DNA of 64,000 bases from an uncultured Tateyamaria sp. (GTDB lineage: Bacteria; Pseudomonadota; Alphaproteobacteria; Rhodobacterales; Rhodobacteraceae): assembly GCF_947503045.1 (NCBI RefSeq), contig NZ_CANNCF010000007.1, positions 1 through 64,000 of the forward strand. Reading direction: 5' to 3'. A program made the translations under genes and the position numbers. Below, piece after piece: positions 44,240-52,437 of this stretch (the stretch's first letter is position 1; each line of letters opens with the position of its first letter). Under the pieces are notes generated by a model. It ran no database searches, had not been told where the DNA came from, and saw only the letters and a list, made by a program, of their open reading frames with translations.

Positions 44240-44302
44240 CTCCGATTACACAATTAGAACGGACGGAAGGCATCGGGCCTCACACGCCGTTCCTAATCGG
44301 AG
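44240..44302 (+). promoter_or_regulatory. Long inverted repeat covering the bilA ribosome-binding site
   Basis: CTCCGATTA (44240-44248) is the exact reverse complement of TAATCGGAG (44294-44302). Inside it, AACGG (44258-44262) pairs with CCGTT (44287-44291), and AGGC with GCCT closes a small loop. The right arm contains the GGAG that precedes the bilA ATG at 44311. Folded as RNA, it would hide the ribosome site; as DNA it may be an operator. Confidence 0.6.
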
Positions 44303-44310
44303 TGTGAACC

Positions 44311-44802
44311 ATGCGGATCATCGACATCTTTTACCAAGGCCAAGGCCTGAATGACATCGAACACTTGCAGCTTCGCGACGACAAGACGTTTGCGGACCTG
44401 AAGGCGGAGCTCATCGCTGCCGGCCACGCCGACAACGATACGGTGCTTTATATCGAAAATGAAAACGAGCCCGCTGAAACTTGCGGTCGGCTGGATGACT
44501 TCGATTGCCGTCGGGGCTTGCGCGTTCATCTTGCTCGGTGCCGCCGCGTCGAGGTTGAAGTTACTTTCAATGGCTGCACCGTGGAACGTAAATTCTCGCC
44601 GGCGCGGACGCTGGCTCGGGTGAAGCGTTGGGCGGCTGAGCGTGGTTTCAACATGACGCCCGACGAAGCCGGGGAGCACGCTCTCCAGATTGACGGCACT
44701 CATGAGCGCCCACCTCTCAACACACACATCGGTGCGTTGCTGACTCGTGGCGCTTGCAAGCTTGACTTTGACCTTGTCCCGGATGAGCGCATCAATGGCT
44801 GA
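44311..44802 (+). CDS. bilA: Tandem ubiquitin-like protein (BilA-like)
   Basis: The 163-residue product consists of two beta-grasp-like repeats: residues 1 to about 75 ([21 protein letters not shown], later [11 protein letters not shown]) and residues about 78-160 ([30 protein letters not shown], ending [14 protein letters not shown]). The second half has the ubiquitin pattern of two strands, a helix starting TLARVKRWA, then strands, and the chain ends in a single glycine, suitable for adenylation and conjugation. It is the first gene of a four-gene operon with E2, JAB and E1 genes in the order described for the Bil (bacterial ISG15-like) antiphage system. Its last 8 bases overlap the E2 start. 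An inverted repeat covers its ribosome site. Confidence 0.85.
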   Translation: MRIIDIFYQGQGLNDIEHLQLRDDKTFADLKAELIAAGHADNDTVLYIENENEPAETCGRLDDFDCRRGLRVHLARCRRVEVEVTFNGCTVERKFSPARTLARVKRWAAERGFNMTPDEAGEHALQIDGTHERPPLNTHIGALLTRGACKLDFDLVPDERING

Positions 44803-45286
44803 GGCTGAGATATTGCTCCCTCCCGACGAACGCGCGCTTCGTGATGATATCGCGAAGCCCGCATTCCGGCTGGGCGTGCTCGACGGCAAATGGCTTCTCG
44901 CAGACGTCAAATGGCCCTACCTGTACGTCTACGTCGTTGCCGCGGACAGCTTTGAGTGGCTGCTTCGGCTCGATTGTGCGGGTTACCCTCAAAGTCCCCC
45001 GACAGGAGGGCCATGGGACCTTGAACGCGATGCTGTGCTTCCGTTTGACCAGTGGCCAAAAGGCAAGGGAGGCCGGTTGAGCGCTGTGTTCCGCCCAGAA
45101 TGGAAGGGCGGGACGGCGCTTTATTTACCCTGCGATCGCCTGAGCGTCGTTGGACACGACAACTGGCGGTCTGAAACACCCTCGAAAATTTGGCGGCCAA
45201 GCGACGGCGTCACGCAATATCTGGAGTTGGTTCATGAGCTTCTACACTCGCAAGACTATAAGCCGCGCACTAGCGCCGCAGCATAA
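44795..45286 (+). CDS. bilB: E2-like ubiquitin-conjugating protein (BilB-like)
   Basis: The 163-residue product is predicted to have the UBC fold: strands [43 protein letters not shown], where YPQSPP is the conserved proline-bearing loop of E2 enzymes. [18 protein letters not shown] follows, with C113 as the likely catalytic cysteine, then helices ending [15 protein letters not shown]. It should receive the ubiquitin-like protein from the E1 and pass it to a target. ATG 44795 overlaps the end of the Ubl gene by 8 bases (coupled translation); ATG 44783 in the same frame is possible. It overlaps the JAB gene at its 3' end. Confidence 0.82.
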   Translation: MAEAEILLPPDERALRDDIAKPAFRLGVLDGKWLLADVKWPYLYVYVVAADSFEWLLRLDCAGYPQSPPTGGPWDLERDAVLPFDQWPKGKGGRLSAVFRPEWKGGTALYLPCDRLSVVGHDNWRSETPSKIWRPSDGVTQYLELVHELLHSQDYKPRTSAAA

Positions 45287-45758
45287 GATTAGTTGCACGC
45301 CGTGGCTGTGGTGGAAACTGGTTCGACATTTGCGGAAGCGCGGTGCAAATGGAAGCCGCGAAAGTGGGGCATTTCTTCTCGGACACTCGGATGGAAGCTC
45401 GCGCCGGATTGTCGACTTCGTGCTTTACGACGACCTAGACCCGAAGTGCTTAAGCACGGGCATAGTGAGGTTTGACGGTCGGTACTTCAGTGATTTGTGG
45501 GCTCATTGTAAGTCCACCGGACTTGCAGTCGTCGCGGACATTCATGTGCATCCCGGTGGATATCGGCAAAGCACATCTGACAAGAACCATCCAATGATAA
45601 CCGCAAAAGATCATATCGCGATGATCTTGCCGAAATTCGCGAAAGGCCGACAGTCGCGCTCGAACATGGGAATCTTCATTTATCAAGGGGCGAAGACTTG
45701 GACAGATATCCCGTCGGACGAGTGCAGACGGTTTTTCTACATAGGTATATGGGGATGA
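45234..45758 (+). CDS. bilC: JAB/JAMM deubiquitinase-like metallopeptidase (BilC-like)
   Basis: The 174-residue protein has the complete JAMM zinc site: E43 in [10 protein letters not shown]104 and H106 in DIHVHPGG, and S113 with D116 in QSTSDKNHP, equivalent to the H-x-H-P...S-x2-D motif. It should process the precursor or remove the ubiquitin-like protein from targets. The start at ATG 45234 overlaps the E2 gene by 53 bases; an in-frame start at 45150 would overlap by 137 and is less likely. The E1 gene begins 4 bases after its stop, so the four genes are tightly linked. Confidence 0.85.
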   Translation: MSFYTRKTISRALAPQHKISCTPWLWWKLVRHLRKRGANGSRESGAFLLGHSDGSSRRIVDFVLYDDLDPKCLSTGIVRFDGRYFSDLWAHCKSTGLAVVADIHVHPGGYRQSTSDKNHPMITAKDHIAMILPKFAKGRQSRSNMGIFIYQGAKTWTDIPSDECRRFFYIGIWG

Positions 45759-45762
45759 TGCA

Positions 45763-47136
45763 ATGACTGATGGATTTCTTCCTGATACGCTCCATCGCTT
45801 AGTGAAACATGCGGTTGATAGCGGCCAAGCAAGTTCTTTCTCTGAAGCACAGAAGAAGCTGCAAAGCTACGCAGCGCATGTTGCTTTCGACGCATCGTTC
45901 GCAGACGACATTGGATATCAAGCGGCCTTCCTTTCTCTGTGCTCGCTCTGCAAGAGAGTGTTTCTCGGCGGGGTTACAGTAAGCGGACATCTTGAAACAC
46001 CATTGAAGACCATGTTTGGTCGAGGGCGTTCGATTGGAGATGTTGCGACCGACTTGGGAGCGGAAGTTGGGCCACCAAGCGATACCGCTTCTCTCTTCGT
46101 CGTTGGTCCAAGGAGGCCAGCCACAAGAGGATTTTCAACCCGGTTGATTGTAAAAGGCTGGCGCGGGGGCGTCGTGCCAGTTGATGACGACACGCAAGGA
46201 TCATCCACTCGTCCAGGCAGCCCTCTCGCTGGTGTCCTAGCTGCATCTTTGGCGGTCAGTAACGCGTATGCCTACGCTTCTGGTGAGCGCCCTTCGGCGC
46301 ACCGCGAGTACACCGGTTTGTCGCTTTGGTCACTTGATCCAAGGGGCGATTGGTTAGAAGACGATCAAACCGAGCCAGATCTGGCCTACCTGCCTTCAGA
46401 CCTTTGGATTGTCGGCCTCGGTCATCTTGGACAAGCTTTTCTGTGGTCGCTCGGGATGCTGCCCTATACAAACGCGAGCGATGTCTGCGTGGGCTTGCAG
46501 GACACTGATCAGGTCACGCCGTCTACGTTCAGCACCTCGGTGCTGACTCCTCCAGACACGGAAGGTATTCACAAAACGCGGCTCGTGGCGTCTTGGGCAG
46601 AGGACATTGGGTTCCGTACGCTAGTTTGTGAACGTCTGTTTGACGGTAGTTTCAAACGGCAACCACAAGAACCGGCGGTTGCCCTCTGCGGAGTGGACAA
46701 TAGGGAAGCCAGACGTGCCCTCGACACATCTGGATTCGACCTTGTGATCGAAGCAGGCCTTGGTCGGGGCCATCAAGACTTCAGGCGCATCCGTCTGCAT
46801 GTGTTTCCGCAAAAGCGGGCGGCAGCAGAGATTTGGGCCAAAAAACCAATGGAGCAAAATTCAGATAAGTTGCCAGCTTACCGTATGCTAGTCGAAAAAG
46901 GAGTCTTGGATCATTGCGGCATGACAATGCTTGCCGACAAAGCCGTTGGCGGCCCATTTGTGGGGGCTTTCGCAGCCAGCCTAGCGATTAGTGAGCTTAT
47001 CCGCCGGTTACATAGTGGCAAAGCCGTGCACCAGATCGATGCAGACGTAATTGCATTGGATTGCTTGACGACCGCTTTGCCCAACCAAGGCGAAAGAACC
47101 ACAATGCCCGCATTCGCACTCGCCGGGGATTTGTAG
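45763..47136 (+). CDS. bilD: E1-like ThiF-fold activating enzyme (BilD-like)
   Basis: The 457-residue product has an N-terminal region of about 200 residues without known motifs, then a ThiF/E1 Rossmann domain: GLGHLG at 218-223, D247/D249 in the strand LQDTDQV, and D312 in CGVDNREARRAL. C385 in LDHCGMTMLADKAVGGPFVGAF is a possible catalytic cysteine for the thioester step. It should adenylate the C-terminal glycine of the ubiquitin-like protein and hand it to the E2. The usual N-L-x-R segment after the acidic strand reads STFST, a change I cannot judge without a family alignment. It is the last gene of the operon. Confidence 0.85.
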   Translation: MTDGFLPDTLHRLVKHAVDSGQASSFSEAQKKLQSYAAHVAFDASFADDIGYQAAFLSLCSLCKRVFLGGVTVSGHLETPLKTMFGRGRSIGDVATDLGAEVGPPSDTASLFVVGPRRPATRGFSTRLIVKGWRGGVVPVDDDTQGSSTRPGSPLAGVLAASLAVSNAYAYASGERPSAHREYTGLSLWSLDPRGDWLEDDQTEPDLAYLPSDLWIVGLGHLGQAFLWSLGMLPYTNASDVCVGLQDTDQVTPSTFSTSVLTPPDTEGIHKTRLVASWAEDIGFRTLVCERLFDGSFKRQPQEPAVALCGVDNREARRALDTSGFDLVIEAGLGRGHQDFRRIRLHVFPQKRAAAEIWAKKPMEQNSDKLPAYRMLVEKGVLDHCGMTMLADKAVGGPFVGAFAASLAISELIRRLHSGKAVHQIDADVIALDCLTTALPNQGERTTMPAFALAGDL

Positions 47137-47370
47137 ACTGCGTTGCAGGTAAATCGCTTTTCAATACACAAAGCACCCAGCCATCTCGTGCCCAATTTGA
47201 GTCCGGCTTAGTTTATCTCGCGTGGGACAGGTCAATAGACATGAACAAGACGCATTGCGAGGACTGATCGAAATAAGGGTGTGCATGTCCACTTTGAGAT
47301 AACAGCGGGTGAACGTGCTCAGTCGCAGCGAGGGTCTGGTTTCCGCCCTCCCGACCAAAATCTCTCCATC

Positions 47371-47399
47371 TTGACGTTCAGAAAAACATACCCTATTTT
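47371..47399 (+). promoter_or_regulatory. Sigma-70-type promoter of the AbiE-like toxin-antitoxin operon
   Basis: TTGACG (47371-47376), a 17-base spacer and TATTTT (47394-47399) form a near-consensus promoter. Transcription should start near 47406, giving a leader of about 12 bases with GGAG before the ATG at 47418, so the leader is very short. Confidence 0.7.
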
Positions 47400-47417
47400 A
47401 TGACATGGAGTTAAGCC

Positions 47418-48014
47418 ATGATCACGTCGAAAATCAAGCAACGCATTGTTGGGAAGGGCCGAGGCGCCATCTTTGCGCCGTCGGACTTCCTCGATGTCGG
47501 ATCGCGCGCAAGCGTCGATCAGGCATTGTCACGCCTGGCGGATCAGGGTGTGATCCGGCGTCTGACGCGTGGGCTTTACGACTATCCAAAGCAAAGCCCC
47601 CGTTTCGGTGTCTTGGCCCCGTCTGCTGATGACATCGCGCGCGCCGTTGCTCGGAAGGACAACCAGGTTCTGCAGCCCTCCCCTGCCATGGCGGCGAACC
47701 AGTTGGGTCTATCCACCCAAGTGCCGTCCAATCCGACCTACATGACCGACGGGCCGACACGAACCAAGAAGATCGGACGGCAGGTGATCCAGTTCCGAAA
47801 CGCCTCCCCGAAGACCTTGGTTGGTGCCGGGTCTAAGACGGGCACTGTGTTTCAGGCGCTCCGCTATGTCGGCAAGGATCGCGTCGACGATCAGGTGATC
47901 GGCAAGATCGCCCGCACGCTGGGTGCCAAGGACCGGGCGCAGCTTGCAAAGCAAAGCCGACACGTTCCGGCCTGGATGCACCCCGTCGTGCAGCAGATCG
48001 TAGCACACGCCTGA
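47418..48014 (+). CDS. DUF6088 / AbiEi-like antitoxin
   Basis: The 198-residue protein starts with a winged-helix part (KIKQRIVGKGRGAIFAPSDFLDVGSRASVDQALSRLADQGVIRRLTRGLYDYP, residues 1-57), characteristic of the DUF6088 / AbiEi antitoxins of type IV systems. A longer C-terminal region follows (PAMAANQLGLS, later TLGAKDRAQLAKQSRHVPAWM). AbiEi proteins repress their own promoter and neutralise the partner nucleotidyltransferase. The toxin gene starts 2 bases after its stop. The promoter just upstream has a very short leader, suiting autorepression near the start site. Confidence 0.85.
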   Translation: MITSKIKQRIVGKGRGAIFAPSDFLDVGSRASVDQALSRLADQGVIRRLTRGLYDYPKQSPRFGVLAPSADDIARAVARKDNQVLQPSPAMAANQLGLSTQVPSNPTYMTDGPTRTKKIGRQVIQFRNASPKTLVGAGSKTGTVFQALRYVGKDRVDDQVIGKIARTLGAKDRAQLAKQSRHVPAWMHPVVQQIVAHA

Positions 48015-48016
48015 GC

Positions 48017-49027
48017 ATGGACGCTTTTGCGAACGACACGCCTGAACACCGAGACGAAGCGTTCCGCCAAGGCGCAGCGGAACTCGGGTTTGCCAAGGCG
48101 ATTGTCGAAAAGGACTTCTGGGTCTGCTGGTCGCTCCAGCACCTGTTTGCCCTGCCCTCCTTTGGCGATCACCTGATCTTTAAAGGAGGTACATCGCTCT
48201 CGAAAGCCTATGACGTCATCCAGCGGTTCTCTGAGGACGTCGATCTGTCGCTTGATCGCGCCCAACTCGGGTTCGAGGGAGACAGTGACCCTGAGAGCCC
48301 CGACCTCTCGGGCGGCAAACGCAAATCGCTGCTACAGGATCTTCAGGAGGCCGCCGAGGCCACAGTGGCAGGCCCCCTGCTCGATGAAATCAACACCGCC
48401 TTCGCAGCGCGCCTGGATCAGCCGTTCTCGCTCCAGATCGACGACGGCGACCCTCAGACCATCTTATTTGCCTACCCGTCTCTCGATGACAAAGACCAAG
48501 GTTACGTCAAGCCCGTTGTGCGTTTTGAGTTCGGCGCGCGTGGCGCACAGCTTCCGGCCGAACAACGAACCCTCTCAACCTATGTCCAACAAGCCTTTCC
48601 CGATCTGTCCGGCCTTAACCCTGTTGATGTGCGCACCCTCGGGATCGAACGGACCTTCTGGGAGAAGGCGACGATCCTACACATGCTGTTCCATCAGGAC
48701 AGAAGCAAACCGCTCGCTGACCGCATGTCCCGGCACTACTATGACATGGCGCAACTGACCCAGCACAACGCCAAGGCGCGGGCTTTGGCCAATCTCGACC
48801 TCTTGAGCGAGGTTAGCCATCATAAGTCGGTGTTCTTCAAAGCGGCCTGGGCGAGATACGAAGACGCAAAACCGGGATCGCTTCGCCTAGCCCCAGGCAA
48901 AGACCTCGAGGCCGCACTCCGTCGGGACTATGCCGGAATGCATGAGATGATCATGGGTGACGCGCCAAGCTTTGATGACGTGATGAGCGCGATCGCGGCG
49001 CTGGAAGCGGAAATCAACTCAGCCTGA
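48017..49027 (+). CDS. AbiEii/AbiGii-family nucleotidyltransferase toxin
   Basis: The 336-residue product has the core of the AbiEii family: FKGGTSLSKAYDVI (KGGTSxxK), then RFSEDVDLSLDR, the DxD motif of the nucleotidyltransferase fold. A large C-terminal part with LGIERTFWEKATILHML and SRHYYDMAQLT matches the family (about 300 residues). Members such as MenT toxins transfer nucleotides to tRNA 3' ends and block growth until relieved by AbiEi. It begins 2 bases after the antitoxin gene, so the pair forms one operon. It may act in abortive infection or plasmid maintenance. Confidence 0.9.
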   Translation: MDAFANDTPEHRDEAFRQGAAELGFAKAIVEKDFWVCWSLQHLFALPSFGDHLIFKGGTSLSKAYDVIQRFSEDVDLSLDRAQLGFEGDSDPESPDLSGGKRKSLLQDLQEAAEATVAGPLLDEINTAFAARLDQPFSLQIDDGDPQTILFAYPSLDDKDQGYVKPVVRFEFGARGAQLPAEQRTLSTYVQQAFPDLSGLNPVDVRTLGIERTFWEKATILHMLFHQDRSKPLADRMSRHYYDMAQLTQHNAKARALANLDLLSEVSHHKSVFFKAAWARYEDAKPGSLRLAPGKDLEAALRRDYAGMHEMIMGDAPSFDDVMSAIAALEAEINSA

Positions 49028-49110
49028 CCTCGCAGAGCTTGGTTATTGGAGATCATAAAACTGGTGATTGAGAGCCATTAGAGCTTCGACTGCCAGGCCA
49101 GCAAATGGTG

Positions 49111-49141
49111 ATGAGTTATTGGATGCAGCTCTATAACTCAT
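49111..49141. repeat. Perfect 9-bp inverted repeat between the toxin gene and scpB-like gene
   Basis: ATGAGTTAT (49111-49119) and ATAACTCAT (49133-49141) are exact reverse complements with a 13-base loop. It lies in the convergent gap between the toxin gene and the ScpB-like gene. No T run follows on either side, so a simple terminator is uncertain; a binding site is also possible. Confidence 0.5.
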
Positions 49142-49189
49142 AAATGGCCCAAATTTGAGCGATAGATCGCGATTTTCGCCGCTGGCATG

Positions 49190-49783
49190 TCATTCTGCAG
49201 CCAGTCCCGCATCCGTCAGCTGTTCACGGTCCGGCAGGTCTTGGAGCGACTCCAGCTCGAACGCCACGAGAAACTTCTCCGTCGTTACATAGGTGTAGGG
49301 TGCTCCGCGCCGCGGCGACCGTGGTCCGGTCCCGATCAATCCGCGGGCATGTAGCCGCCCGATCAGGTCGCGGCTGATCTCCTTGCCGAAGATGTCCTTG
49401 AGCCCGTCCCGGGTGATCGGCTGGTGGTAGGCGATGGCGGCCAACACGGCAACGTCGTATTCGCGTAGATCGAGATCCTGATCGCCGACATCCGCCGCGG
49501 TCTGGATCGCCGCCGCATAGGCCGGCCGCGTCCGCAGCATCCATCCGCCGGCCACTTTAGCGACTTCGAAGGACCGCCCCTCGAGATCAGCCGCGAGATC
49601 GTCGATCAGCAGATCGACCGAGGCCCCCTGCCCCACTACGCGCGCCAGGTCCTCGCGCGGCACGGGTGACGCTGAGGCAAACAGCACGGCTTCGATCCGG
49701 CGCATCCATTCGCGCCACCGCAGGTCAGCAGGCAAGTCTTCCAGCTCACAGTCTAGCGCCTCTTCTGTGTGATCCTTGGCCAT
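49190..49783 (-). CDS. scpB: ScpB-like protein (plasmid/integrase-associated)
   Basis: The 197-residue product matches ScpB of the SMC complex: RRIEAVLFASASPVPREDLARVVG at the start, a middle part VAGGWMLRTRPAYA, and the two winged-helix segments LAAIAYHQPITRDGLKDIFGKEISRDLIGRLHARGLI. ScpB normally works with ScpA and SMC in chromosome segregation. Here neither partner is present, and the gene lies 2 bases after a DUF1403 gene next to an integrase, an arrangement I recall from plasmids of Rhizobiales and Rhodobacterales. It may assist the integrase or plasmid segregation rather than the chromosome. Confidence 0.85.
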   Translation of the reverse strand: MAKDHTEEALDCELEDLPADLRWREWMRRIEAVLFASASPVPREDLARVVGQGASVDLLIDDLAADLEGRSFEVAKVAGGWMLRTRPAYAAAIQTAADVGDQDLDLREYDVAVLAAIAYHQPITRDGLKDIFGKEISRDLIGRLHARGLIGTGPRSPRRGAPYTYVTTEKFLVAFELESLQDLPDREQLTDAGLAAE

Positions 49784-49785
49784 CC

Positions 49786-50664
49786 TCAGACCCCGTAGAG
49801 CCGAAAGGTATCGCGCCCCGTCAATTCGCGCACGGCGCCGAGCTCAACCAGACGGTCGCAAAACCGACGTGCAGCGCGATCCGACCGAAGCGATGTCAAT
49901 GATGTGGGCGCGACAGCATCCTGTGTCAGTAACTGCGAAACCGCCTCCTCCGCGCCCCTCGCTCTCAGCTTTGGCGCTACCGCTCGCAAGCGACTTGCGC
50001 GTCGCGTCAGATCAGTGGCCTGTCGTGTCGCTTCCGCAACCGCCGCGATAATCGCTTGATGGCAGGTCAACCGAAGCCCCTCATCTGACTTTCGCAGATC
50101 GCCGCGCTTGAAACTGAGCCCCAAAAGCGGCGTCACATGTGACCATCCAAGCACCTGTGCCAAAGCCGCATCAGCCAAAACAAACGCTGTCGCGGGGTCG
50201 CGAGGTCGCTCCTTGATCACGGATTGCAGCACGGCTGCGGCACGAGGGATCGGCGCTCCCTGCCCCGCGTCGAGCCAGGTCGCAATCTGCTCCGGCTGAA
50301 GATCAGACAAGGCACGGTGAAGTGCATTGACTGACACAGGTCGTTCGATGGCCCGTCGCCAGGACAGGTAAACCTCGCCAGCAGGGCCCGGACTATCGTT
50401 AGGCTGCAGAAACGCCACCGCATCGCGTAGCTCTGAAGCCCGTTCGGGGCGTCCCTGATGCGTCATGCTGGCGTCCGCGGCGCGCAGCGCCAGCCGCGCC
50501 CGCAGCAAGGTCTGGGGCACGTTCTGATCATTCAACACAAGATGCAGATGGTTCAGCGCAGCACCTGACAAAAACGCCACATCTTCAGGGGTTTCGGCAC
50601 GCCCGGACGTGACCCACGGCGGCATTCTGGGTAACGTATCGAAGTTGTCAGCGGCATAGGTCAT
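49786..50664 (-). CDS. DUF1403-family protein
   Basis: The 292-residue protein matches DUF1403: PPWVTSGRAETPEDVAFLSGAALNHLHLVL at the start, RARLALRAADASMTHQGRPE, and the helical C-terminal half (FVLADAALAQVLGWSHVTPLLGLSFKRGDL, then LTRRASRLRAVAPKLRARGAE). The function is unknown. It is soluble and mostly helical. It is followed at 2 bases by the ScpB-like gene and is divergent from the integrase gene 114 bases away, a conserved trio that suggests a common role in recombination or segregation. Confidence 0.82.
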   Translation of the reverse strand: MTYAADNFDTLPRMPPWVTSGRAETPEDVAFLSGAALNHLHLVLNDQNVPQTLLRARLALRAADASMTHQGRPERASELRDAVAFLQPNDSPGPAGEVYLSWRRAIERPVSVNALHRALSDLQPEQIATWLDAGQGAPIPRAAAVLQSVIKERPRDPATAFVLADAALAQVLGWSHVTPLLGLSFKRGDLRKSDEGLRLTCHQAIIAAVAEATRQATDLTRRASRLRAVAPKLRARGAEEAVSQLLTQDAVAPTSLTSLRSDRAARRFCDRLVELGAVRELTGRDTFRLYGV

Positions 50665-50740
50665 GCCACAACACTAACCTGCCACGGCGCTTTCGTCCAC
50701 AATATGATGTGCAAACCGCCCCACCTTGCGGCTCTCTTTC

Positions 50741-50769
50741 ATGTCCAATAAGTTTGCATTATCGGACAT
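50741..50769. repeat. Inverted repeat at the integrase promoter (possible Xer-like site)
   Basis: ATGTCC (50741-50746) and GGACAT (50764-50769) are perfect arms, extended by AATAA against TTATC, with a 17-base centre. The site ends 9 bases before the integrase ATG and contains CATTATCG (50757-50764), also present in the palindromes at 24776 and 29775. It could be the integrase's own target or an operator. Confidence 0.5.
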
Positions 50770-50778
50770 AGAAAGGGT

Positions 50779-52038
50779 ATGCTCAGAAACATGCAAGATT
50801 CCGACAATAAAGGGTACAAAACGCCCACGCCAGACGGACGCGAGGCTGAGATTTCGTCCGCAGCGTCCCCAAGCCCGTCGAACAATCGTCAGCACGACGA
50901 GAGGCCACGTAGTGGCGCGCCCGCTGACGGCGCATCTGCCGCAGGTATGCCCGACATCGATTTGGATGATCTTTTATCAGAGCCTGCCGGCAAGGACGAC
51001 AATGGTGAACAGAGCATCGCCCTGCCCGCCCATGTCGCCGGTTCTGGAACGCTCGACCGCCTCGTCGACCAAGCTCGGGATTACGCAGCTGCAGCCACGG
51101 CCGAGAATACCAACAAAGCCTACAAGACGGACTGGAAACACTTTGCCAGCTGGTGCCGGCGAAAGGGTGTGGATGCGCTGGTCCCCTCCCCCGCTGTGAT
51201 CGGTCTCTATATCACCGACTGCGCCAAACCCCAGGATGGGTCCCCTGCCCTCTCCGTCAGCACGATCGAGCGGCGTCTGTCCGGCCTCGCCGCAAACTAC
51301 CGGCATCGCGGCCTCACCCTCGACATGAAGGATCGCCACATCGCCTCGGTCTGGGCCGGGATCAAGAATACGCACGGCAAACCACCGACACAGAAGGAAG
51401 CGGTGCTGGCCGAGGATGTGCTCGAGATGGTGGCGCTGCTCAGCTTTGGACTGCGCGATATGCGTGACCGCGCGATCCTGCTGATCGGGTATGCGGGTGG
51501 GTTGCGCCGCACTGAAATCACCGGTCTGGATATCGGTAAAGAAGAGACCGACGACGGTCGCGGTTATCTGGAAATGCTAGACGGCGGCGTTGTGCTACAC
51601 ATCAGGGGCAAGACCGGCTGGCGCGAGGTTGAGATCGGTCGCGGATCCTCAGATCAGACCTGCCCTGTTCACGCGCTCGAACAATGGCTTCATTTTGCCA
51701 AGATCGACTTCGGGCCGGTTTTTCGGCGGGTGTATCGGGACAATTCCGGCGTCGGGATCGAGCGACTCTCTGACAAACATGTTGTGCGGCTTATCAAGCG
51801 TCTCGTCCTGGACTCCGGGGTTGGCCTTGACCGACCAACACTCTCAAAATTATCCGATGAAGAGCGTGTGAAGCACTTTTCCGGCCATTCCCTGCGCGCC
51901 GGTCTCGCCTCCGGGGCTGAAGTCGACGAGCGCTACGTCCAAAAACAGCTTGGGCATGCCTCGGCCGAGATGACACGGCGCTATCAACGCCGACGGGATC
52001 GGTTCCGCGTGAACCTGACCAAAGCTGCCGGATTGTAA
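50779..52038 (+). CDS. Tyrosine site-specific recombinase (integrase)
   Basis: The 419-residue protein has a long polar N terminus (residues 1 to about 85), a SAM-like core-binding domain (NTNKAYKTDWKHFASWCRRKG) and a catalytic domain: Arg in GYAGGLRRTEITGLDIG, His-x-x-Arg in GHSLRAGLASGAE, His in KQLGHASAEMTRRYQRR, where Y (about residue 402) is the nucleophile. Length and N-terminal extension set it apart from the recombinase at 29860. It is divergent from DUF1403-ScpB and has an inverted repeat directly before its start. It marks the right end of the defence-type island and may have mediated its insertion. Confidence 0.92.
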   Translation: MLRNMQDSDNKGYKTPTPDGREAEISSAASPSPSNNRQHDERPRSGAPADGASAAGMPDIDLDDLLSEPAGKDDNGEQSIALPAHVAGSGTLDRLVDQARDYAAAATAENTNKAYKTDWKHFASWCRRKGVDALVPSPAVIGLYITDCAKPQDGSPALSVSTIERRLSGLAANYRHRGLTLDMKDRHIASVWAGIKNTHGKPPTQKEAVLAEDVLEMVALLSFGLRDMRDRAILLIGYAGGLRRTEITGLDIGKEETDDGRGYLEMLDGGVVLHIRGKTGWREVEIGRGSSDQTCPVHALEQWLHFAKIDFGPVFRRVYRDNSGVGIERLSDKHVVRLIKRLVLDSGVGLDRPTLSKLSDEERVKHFSGHSLRAGLASGAEVDERYVQKQLGHASAEMTRRYQRRRDRFRVNLTKAAGL

Positions 52039-52070
52039 CGCTCGTGCTTGTCAATCAGTGAGATTGAATG

Positions 52071-52355
52071 TCAGGTCGCTGCCGAAAAGCGAGCAACATC
52101 ATTTTGCAGTGAATTCTTCACCTCGTCACCGATATCGTCCCAATGCAGATCCCGTAGCGCACCTTCGAGTGAATACAGGTAGTAGCAAAGCGGTGTCCGC
52201 GCTTCGGGATGACGTTGTTTCATCTCGCAATATGCTGTGGCTGCGCCAACGCGCTCCAAATCATCTTTGGTCTGAATACCGATTTCATGAAGCCGTCGAG
52301 CAACGGTGGCACCGATATTCTTAAGCTCCCTGACGGCCGGGCTCACGCGTTTCAT
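52071..52355 (-). CDS. TfoX/Sxy C-terminal-domain protein
   Basis: The 94-residue product corresponds to the C-terminal domain of TfoX/Sxy: ELKNIGATVARRLHEIGIQTKDDLERVGAATAYCEMK, a helix-hairpin-helix-like fold, then LCYYLYSLEGALRDLHWDDI. Full TfoX proteins have an N-terminal domain and promote competence gene expression; many alphaproteobacterial proteins keep only this part and their role is unknown. Convergent with the integrase gene. The small size is normal for stand-alone copies. Confidence 0.8.
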   Translation of the reverse strand: MKRVSPAVRELKNIGATVARRLHEIGIQTKDDLERVGAATAYCEMKQRHPEARTPLCYYLYSLEGALRDLHWDDIGDEVKNSLQNDVARFSAAT

Positions 52356-52437
52356 GTCAACGCTCCTTTCTTTGTCGGCCCCAACTCTAGCACAGACCTA
52401 CTGACAGCCTATGTCAGCAATGAGATCAGAACCTGCA

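Noticed and set aside
44293-44910. Leftward 205-codon frame opposite the ubiquitin-like gene
   Set aside because: Ser/Arg-rich antisense shadow; the rightward frames form a coherent operon with known domains.
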